Source: F23-D06 sp947165685 (lineage in GTDB: Bacteria; Bacteroidota; Bacteroidia; Bacteroidales; WCHB1-69). Taken from it: 8,972 nucleotides of DNA. Below the pieces are notes generated by a model. That model ran no database searches. It had not been told where the DNA came from and saw only the letters and a program-made list of their open reading frames with translations. Below are positions 4,986 through 8,972 of the stretch, one piece after another (position 1 is the stretch's first letter; each line of letters starts with the position of its first letter). The DNA lies in the NCBI GenBank assembly GCA_947165685.1, contig CAMVBK010000087.1:1-8972 (forward strand), written 5' to 3'. The translations under genes and the position numbers were made by a program.

Positions 4986-5993
4986 ATGGCAAAAGAGAAC
5001 GACATCAAGAAGAAGACGTTCGTGCTGTCGGACGAGAGCGTGAACAGCTACGGGTTCCGGGTGCTGACGGACGGCATCGCGTTAGACAACTTCAAGAAGA
5101 ACCCGGTGATGCTGTGGAACCACACGCGCACCTGGACCGACCGCGACAACGCCATGCTGCCCATCGGGCGGTGGAACAACGTGCGCGTGGAGGACGGGCG
5201 GCTGCTGGCGGACGCGGAGTTCGACATGGACGACCCGTTTGCCGCGAAGATCGCCCGCAAAGTGGAGAAAGGCATTCTCAACATGTGCAGCATCGGCATC
5301 GTGGTGGTGGAGGACAGCGAGGATCCCGAGCTCCTTGTGAAGGGGCAGACCCGCCGCACGGTGACTAAGTGCAGGCTTCGCGAGGCGAGCGTGGTGGACA
5401 TCGGGGCGAACGCCAACGCCGTGGTGCTGTATGACACCGACGGCAACATTGTGGAATTGAACGCCGACGGCGGCTGCGCCGTGGCACTTATTAACCAACC
5501 TAAATCACAAGAAATGGACTTAAAGAAGATTGCATTGCAACTGGGCCTGAGCGAAACCGCCACCGAGGCGGAAGTGGAGGCCCGCATCGCGGAACTGAAC
5601 GCCAAGCCCGAGAAGACGGAGCAGCCGGCGGAGGTTCAGCAGCTGAAGGACCGCATCGCGGCCTTGGAGAACGAGAAACAGCAGGCCGAAGACCGCCGCA
5701 TCACGGAACTGGTTGACCAGGCCGTGTCCGAACAGCGCATCACCGCCGACAAGAAGAACCACTTTGTGGAGCTCGGCAAGAAGGTGGGCAGCGCGGAACT
5801 GAAGGCCACCCTGGACTGCATGAACCCGGCGGTGAAGCCCACGGACTTCATCGGCAAGGGCGCATCCGTCCCGGCGGACAAGAAGTTCTCCGAAATGTCC
5901 GAAAGCGACCTGAAAGAGCTCCGCGAGAAAGACCCGGCGGCCTACGCCACCCTGTACGAAAAAGAGTTCGGATTCATGCCGGACATGGACTAA
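4986..5993 (+). CDS. Prohead maturation protease (HK97/S78 type) with C-terminal scaffold region
   Basis: 335 residues. Residues about 10-150 look like a Peptidase_S78 prohead protease: VMLWNHTR (41-48, catalytic His46 candidate), GILNMCSIGIVV (96-107, Ser102 candidate) and LREASVVDIGANANA (131-145, Glu133 candidate). This follows the family 'H ... S-I-G ... E-x-S-V-V-x-x-x-A-N' pattern. The enzyme cuts scaffold and capsid N termini inside the prohead. From residue 177 the protein becomes helical and Glu/Lys/Gln-rich, with a coiled coil at about 205-235 (QQLKDRIAALENEKQQAEDR), like a scaffold. This mirrors Mu gene I with nested Z, and lambda C with Nu3. The gene starts the rightward operon and is followed 28 nt later by the putative capsid gene. 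The start at 4986 is preferred because the next in-frame ATG is well inside the conserved domain. Confidence 0.88.
   Translation: MAKENDIKKKTFVLSDESVNSYGFRVLTDGIALDNFKKNPVMLWNHTRTWTDRDNAMLPIGRWNNVRVEDGRLLADAEFDMDDPFAAKIARKVEKGILNMCSIGIVVVEDSEDPELLVKGQTRRTVTKCRLREASVVDIGANANAVVLYDTDGNIVELNADGGCAVALINQPKSQEMDLKKIALQLGLSETATEAEVEARIAELNAKPEKTEQPAEVQQLKDRIAALENEKQQAEDRRITELVDQAVSEQRITADKKNHFVELGKKVGSAELKATLDCMNPAVKPTDFIGKGASVPADKKFSEMSESDLKELREKDPAAYATLYEKEFGFMPDMD
5514..5993 (+). CDS. Nested in-frame scaffold protein (internal start in the protease gene)
   Basis: The in-frame ATG at 5514 (Met177 of the protease) would give a 159-residue protein of helical, charged, coiled-coil character, as expected for a capsid scaffold. 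It is preceded by an A/T-rich stretch unusual for the surrounding GC-rich coding DNA, including CTTATTAACCAA (5487-5498) and then a run rich in A. An almost identical leader (TTATTAACCAA, 5998-6008) precedes the capsid ATG at a similar distance (15 versus 13 nt). Nested scaffolds are known in lambda (Nu3) and Mu (Z). Separate translation here is inference. Confidence 0.6.
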   Translation: MDLKKIALQLGLSETATEAEVEARIAELNAKPEKTEQPAEVQQLKDRIAALENEKQQAEDRRITELVDQAVSEQRITADKKNHFVELGKKVGSAELKATLDCMNPAVKPTDFIGKGASVPADKKFSEMSESDLKELREKDPAAYATLYEKEFGFMPDMD

Positions 5994-6021
5994 CCTATTA
6001 TTAACCAAATTTGAAACGACA

Positions 6022-7389
6022 ATGAAAAGGATTTTCATGATTATCGGGCTGCTCGCGGCTGTGGTGTTCAACAGCATCACGGGCAGCGTGTTGGCATCTA
6101 CGGTGGATGTGTCGCCCCTGGTCGGCACCGCCGTGATGAACGGTGTGGCCGCCATCGCCGGCAGCCAGATCCCCGCCGGAGCCTTGGGCGAGGGGTTATA
6201 TACCGAAGTGTGGACGGGCTACTTGGTGAAAGCCATGCGCACCGCCGCCGAAAAACTGGGCTGGTACAGTCAGATCAAGAGTTTCGACCAATATGCCGAA
6301 AACGATGTTATCCATCTGGTGCATATCGGAGTTGATCCCACCGTGCTTATCAACAACACCACCTATCCGTTGCAGATCGAAACACTGGAAGATGCCGACA
6401 AAGCCGTCTCCCTGGACAAATACCAGACGCGCCCGACGGTCATCACCGACGATGAGCTATACGCGCTGAGCTATGACAAGATTGCATCCGTGATCGAGCG
6501 TCACCGCGAAGCTTTGGACGAAACCAAGTACAAGAAGGCCATCCACGCCATCGCCCCGGGAAGCAACGGCACGAAAACGCCGGTGATTCTGACCACGGGC
6601 GAAACCACAGGCGACGGTACACGCAAGATGATCACCCGCAAGGACATCATCGCGATGAAGAAGAAATTCGACGATATGCGAGTGCCACTGAGCGGACGTA
6701 TCCTCGTGCTGTGCAACGACCACGTGAACGATCTGTTGGAGAGCGACCAGAAGTTTGCCGACCAGTACTATAACTATACCAGCGGCAAGATTTCCAACAT
6801 GTACGGTTTCGAGGTCTATGAGTACAACGAATGCCCCTATTACGATGCCACCACCCTGCAGAAGGTTGCCTACGGAGGCAGCACTACCGGCAAGCAGCAC
6901 GCCAGTGTGGCGTTCTACGCACCGCGCATGATGCGGGCCAACGGCACCACCAAGACCTACATGAGCGAGGCCAAGAACGATCCGCAGAACCAACAGAACT
7001 TAGTGAACTTCAGAACCTACAGCATCTGCCTTCCTATGAAGGAAGAGTGCATCGGCGCGATTGTGAGCGGCAATCCGGAGGGAGGCTCCGCCACCACTGG
7101 CGAGACCGTGACCCCCGCCATCAGCGCGACCAATTTGGCGCAGTTCACCAAGAACGGCGGCACCAAGCATTCTGCGGTGACTGCCACGGGCGAATGGACA
7201 GCGGTCAACGATGACGAAAACGACGACTGGTTCACGGTTGAGAAGGTGGACGACAACACGGTGTGCGTGGTATGTTCCGCCAACAACGCAAGCGAGGCCC
7301 CGGCACGCTCCGGATCCTTCACGGTTGCGCTGACCAGCGACGCCACGGTGAAACAGGTTGTGGAAGTGACGCAGGCCGCCAACGCATAG
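6022..7389 (+). CDS. Putative major capsid protein with C-terminal BACON-type domain
   Basis: 455 residues. It lies directly downstream of the protease/scaffold gene, the usual place of the major capsid gene. The core (about 27-348) contains TLEDADKAVSLDKYQTRPTV (121-140), LYALSYDKIASVIERHREAL (146-165) and KKAIHAIAP (171-179), a pattern I associate with Bacteroidetes phage capsid proteins, followed by a mixed alpha/beta region ending near KEECIGAIVSG. Residues 1-26 look like a signal peptide: basic MKR, a hydrophobic stretch and SVLA-S. After a Gly/Thr linker (350-364) comes a BACON/Ig-like domain (about 365-453) with EWTAVN (391-396), DWFTVEK (402-408), NNASEAPARSGSFTVAL (421-437) and VVEVTQ (446-451). 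BACON domains are linked to carbohydrate or mucin binding. The capsid call rests mainly on position and core pattern, without a search. Confidence 0.72.
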   Translation: MKRIFMIIGLLAAVVFNSITGSVLASTVDVSPLVGTAVMNGVAAIAGSQIPAGALGEGLYTEVWTGYLVKAMRTAAEKLGWYSQIKSFDQYAENDVIHLVHIGVDPTVLINNTTYPLQIETLEDADKAVSLDKYQTRPTVITDDELYALSYDKIASVIERHREALDETKYKKAIHAIAPGSNGTKTPVILTTGETTGDGTRKMITRKDIIAMKKKFDDMRVPLSGRILVLCNDHVNDLLESDQKFADQYYNYTSGKISNMYGFEVYEYNECPYYDATTLQKVAYGGSTTGKQHASVAFYAPRMMRANGTTKTYMSEAKNDPQNQQNLVNFRTYSICLPMKEECIGAIVSGNPEGGSATTGETVTPAISATNLAQFTKNGGTKHSAVTATGEWTAVNDDENDDWFTVEKVDDNTVCVVCSANNASEAPARSGSFTVALTSDATVKQVVEVTQAANA

Positions 7390-7410
7390 TAACGAACAAA
7401 CACGCATATC

Positions 7411-7824
7411 ATGCCGACACCGAGAGGAATACGGAACAACAACCCGCTGAACATCCGGCACAGCCGGGACCGCTTCCAGGGCGAAGTGGTCCCGAGCCGT
7501 GACGGGGCGTTCAAGCAGTTCAGCAGCATGGCTTACGGCTACCGCGCCGCGTTCGTGACTCTGGCCACCTACCTGGCCCACGGGCGCAACACGGTGGAGA
7601 AGATTATCCGCGCGTGGGCGCCTCCCACAGAGAACAACACCGAGGGCTACATCGCCCACGTGGTGCAACGCAGTGGCGTGGGACGCAACAAGGCGCTCAC
7701 GGCGGACTCCGGCAGCGACTACCGCAAGATAGTCGCTGCCATGAGCCACTGCGAGAACGGCATCCCGGCCAACATGGCCGACGTGGAGGCGGGGTTCAGG
7801 CTGCAGAACAGAATTAGGAATTAG
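7411..7824 (+). CDS. P5-like muralytic protein (probable endolysin or virion lysin)
   Basis: 137 residues, without signal peptide or membrane span. The N terminus RGIRNNNPLNIRHS (5-18) is the conserved opening of the 'structural protein P5'/lytic family found in many phages and prophages. It is followed by DGAFKQFSSMAYGYRAAFVTLATYL (31-55), ending in the 'F..F.....G.RA....L..Y' signature, and by IIRAWAPPTENNTEGYI (65-81). These proteins are thought to cut peptidoglycan, either at lysis or as virion parts; catalytic residues cannot be fixed here. The 21-nt gap after the capsid gene suggests the same transcript. The last codons (RIRN, then TAG) lie in an A/T-rich repeat tract, so the C terminus may have been reshaped by repeat expansion. 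Two small membrane-anchored proteins follow, which supports a lysis role. Confidence 0.72.
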   Translation: MPTPRGIRNNNPLNIRHSRDRFQGEVVPSRDGAFKQFSSMAYGYRAAFVTLATYLAHGRNTVEKIIRAWAPPTENNTEGYIAHVVQRSGVGRNKALTADSGSDYRKIVAAMSHCENGIPANMADVEAGFRLQNRIRN

Positions 7825-7836
7825 AAATCAGGAATT
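7811..7836. repeat. Short GAATTAG-type repeat tract at a gene junction
   Basis: GAATTAG, GAATTAGAAATCAG and GAATT repeat in tandem between the P5-like gene and the next ATG (7837). The tract supplies the TAG stop (7822-7824) of the P5-like gene and the whole spacer before the following gene. Confidence 0.6.
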
Positions 7837-8187
7837 ATGTGGGAGATGATTGTCACTTCGTTGGGCGGCACGTTCGTGGGGGCGTTCTTCGGCTGGTTCT
7901 TCGGCCGGAAGCGCCAGAACATCGACACCATCGACGCGGCTGTGGAGACCTGGAAGAAGATCGTTGATTCGCTGCAGGAGCAGATCGACCGCCTGTTGGA
8001 GCAAAGAGCCTCCGATGCGGCCAAGATCGAGTCGCTGTCGGAAGAGGTGAAACAGCAGAACGCGCACATCGAGGAACTGAAGGAACAGGTGGCCTCGATG
8101 GAGATGAAGGTGAAGAGCGTGAACCGCTTAGAGAAGACCATCGCCCGCTACGAGAAACTGATGGACGCCGCCGGAATCGAATATTAA
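7837..8187 (+). CDS. Small membrane protein with glycine zipper and coiled coil (lysis or holin-like candidate)
   Basis: 116 residues; no named family recognised. Residues about 4-23 form one hydrophobic span with glycines every fourth residue (G11, G15, G19, G23), a glycine zipper suited to tight helix packing, followed at once by a basic stop (RKRQN). Residues about 35-105 are a long amphipathic, Glu/Lys/Gln-rich coiled coil (KKIVDSLQEQIDRLLEQ, IESLSEEVKQQNAHIEELKE). Topology is predicted as N-terminal anchor with the coil on one face of the membrane. Its place after the P5-like lytic gene suggests a holin, spanin or lysis-timing role, but holins usually have two or more spans and spanins a different plan. 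Nothing in the sequence settles this. Confidence 0.75.
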   Translation: MWEMIVTSLGGTFVGAFFGWFFGRKRQNIDTIDAAVETWKKIVDSLQEQIDRLLEQRASDAAKIESLSEEVKQQNAHIEELKEQVASMEMKVKSVNRLEKTIARYEKLMDAAGIEY

Positions 8188-8201
8188 ACCCTGATTAAAC
8201 C

Positions 8202-8504
8202 ATGGTGAAATTGTGGAAATGGATTGTGTGGGGTGCACTGCTGGCGGCGACGGCGGTGGCATCCACGGCGGCGGCCCTTGAGGGGAACCACCGGCGGTCA
8301 CTTGAGAAACAGGTGAAAGAGCAGTCGGCGGTGATAGACAGCCTCCTGGGCCGCGACCAGCCGCTGCTGGACGTGAAACTGTATGTGACCGACAAATCCA
8401 GGAACACCATCTACGGGCGCTACAACAAGGGCTACATCGCCATGCCGCAGGAACGGCGGTACATTCTGGAGGTCGATAGTGTGAATATGCGAATCAAGGA
8501 TTGA
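8202..8504 (+). CDS. Small N-terminally anchored membrane protein of unknown function
   Basis: 100 residues; no named family recognised. Residues about 5-26 (WKWIVWGALLAATAVASTAA) form a single hydrophobic anchor with a basic/aromatic front. A short helical stretch follows (RRSLEKQVKEQSAVIDSLLG, 31-50), then a beta-rich tail (LLDVKLYVTDKSRNTIYG, RRYILEVDSVNMRIKD). The order of anchor, helix and periplasmic tail recalls an inner-membrane spanin (Rz), and it follows two other lysis candidates, but the tail is short and lacks an embedded or overlapping Rz1-like lipoprotein. The start follows the leader GATTAAACC directly. The stop TGA (8502-8504) lies inside the first copy of a 21-nt repeat. Confidence 0.75.
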   Translation: MVKLWKWIVWGALLAATAVASTAAALEGNHRRSLEKQVKEQSAVIDSLLGRDQPLLDVKLYVTDKSRNTIYGRYNKGYIAMPQERRYILEVDSVNMRIKD

Positions 8505-8555
8505 GAGCTTAGAACTTAGAATTGAGAGCTTAGAACTTAGAATTTAGAACTTAGA
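8501..8555. repeat. Tandem 21-nt direct repeat between two genes
   Basis: Positions 8501-8521 and 8522-8542 are identical 21-nt units (beginning TTGAGAGCTTAGAACTTAG). They are followed by a partial third copy at 8543-8555. The stop codon of the upstream gene lies in the first unit and the next ATG (8558) follows the partial unit. The tract is strongly A/T-rich and probably variable in length between relatives. Confidence 0.85.
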
Positions 8556-8557
8556 TT

Positions 8558-8737
8558 ATGAGTACCGACAATAAGAACAAGAAGCCGGAGGCGGCGGTGA
8601 AGGCCGATCCGCAGGGCACGGCCAAGGCCGCCGTGTTCCCGGTATTGAGAAACGGCGCGTGGGAGTGCTCGGACGGGTTCCGCAGCGCGGACGCCTACGT
8701 GGCCGGCCAACACGAGAAAAAACTTAAAAAACAGTGA
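8558..8737 (+). CDS. Small hypothetical protein upstream of the tail sheath
   Basis: 59 residues; no named family recognised. The first 20 residues are hydrophilic and Lys-rich (MSTDNKNKKPEAAVKAD). The middle contains VFPVLRNGAWECSDGFRSAD (about 26-45) and the C terminus is basic (EKKLKKQ). Mu encodes a small protein (gp38) in the same place, just before its sheath gene; I see no clear sequence match, so only the position is alike. Coding is supported by an intact frame after the repeat tract, GC-ending codons like the neighbours and a tight link to the next gene (2 nt between TGA and ATG 8740). Confidence 0.65.
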   Translation: MSTDNKNKKPEAAVKADPQGTAKAAVFPVLRNGAWECSDGFRSADAYVAGQHEKKLKKQ

Positions 8738-8739
8738 TT

Positions 8740-8972
8740 ATGGGAGAACCAAGAGCATTGAACGACATTTCATTCGTAAAGACCAACGGCGGTCTCGGCC
8801 GTTACAACGGTTCCGACGACGCGATCAGCGGCCTCATCTTCGGCGGCCTCGGCCTGTCGTTTGCGGCGACCCAGCCGGCGACAGAGGGAGCCGAACCCAT
8901 GCCTGCCGATGTGGCGGGCTTTGATGCCGTGGACGCCAACACCTACGTGCGCCGCTTCACCTATCCGGAGGA
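8740..8972 (+). CDS. DUF2586-type tail sheath protein (partial, N terminus only)
   Basis: The gene runs off the right edge; 77 codons are visible. The opening, with SFVKTNGGLGRYNGSDDAIS (11-30) and GLIFGGLGLSF (31-41), matches the start of DUF2586 proteins, the contractile tail sheath family of Bacteroidetes Mu-like phages ('K-x-N-G-G-L-G-R ... D-x-I-S-G-L-I-F-G-G'). The sheath wraps the tail tube and contracts to drive DNA delivery, so the phage should be a myovirus. It starts 2 nt after the small upstream gene. Family assignment is from the N terminus only. Confidence 0.78.
   Translation, partial: MGEPRALNDISFVKTNGGLGRYNGSDDAISGLIFGGLGLSFAATQPATEGAEPMPADVAGFDAVDANTYVRRFTYPE

Noticed and set aside
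5520..6155. 211-codon minus-strand open frame opposite protease and capsid genes
   Set aside because: It is antisense to the scaffold coiled coil, its Leu/Arg/Gly-rich repeats mirror those codons, and it has no independent evidence.
7000..7749. 249-codon minus-strand open frame spanning the end of the capsid gene and the P5-like gene
   Set aside because: It crosses two convincing plus-strand genes, is Arg/His/Val-rich as a shadow, and has no recognisable motif.
1..8972. CRISPR arrays, tRNA or rRNA genes, insertion sequences, integrase or Mu-type transposase, attachment sites
   Set aside because: None seen. The only direct repeats are the short A/T-rich junction tracts, with no spacer structure, and no cloverleaf or transposase motif was recognised by eye.

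Overview
The window is the morphogenesis region of a Mu-like prophage or myophage of a Bacteroidetes host. Three things support the host assignment. The genes lack obvious Shine-Dalgarno sites and instead have A/T-rich leaders, often with a TTAA(A/C)CC-type motif. The two best promoter candidates match the Bacteroidetes -7 element TAnnTTTG. The putative capsid protein carries a BACON-type domain. The high GC content and GC-ending codons point to a GC-rich member of Bacteroidales (Alistipes-like); that last step is inference from composition only. No transposase, integrase, attachment site or host gene is visible, so integrated versus free state cannot be decided here.

Layout: two head/packaging operons diverge from an intergenic region at about 4748-4985. 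Leftward (minus strand) lie the terminase small subunit, terminase large subunit, a small unknown protein, a DUF1320 (Mu gp36-like) protein, a DUF935 (Mu gp29-like) portal, and a Mu F-like minor head protein that runs off the left edge. Rightward (plus strand) lie an S78-type prohead protease with a nested scaffold-like C-terminal half, the putative major capsid protein, a muralytic P5-like protein, two small membrane-anchored proteins, a 59-codon ORF, and the start of a DUF2586 tail sheath that runs off the right edge. The left arm makes the packaging motor, portal and minor head protein. The right arm makes the protease/scaffold, the shell, lysis functions and the contractile tail.

The most striking feature is at the portal/F junction (805-840). 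The F reading frame is open and well conserved for about 119 codons before its first ATG, GTG or TTG, and it lies in the -1 frame relative to the portal. Two codons before the portal stop there is an in-frame T_TTT_TTC heptamer. A 6-nt spacer follows, then a perfect 7-bp GC-rich hairpin. This has the layout of a programmed -1 frameshift site that would fuse the Mu F minor head protein to a fraction of portal subunits.

Other notable points are the nested scaffold start with the same leader motif as the capsid gene, a BACON-type domain and a signal-peptide-like N terminus on the capsid protein, lysis-type genes placed between capsid and tail sheath, and short A/T-rich repeat tracts at gene junctions.
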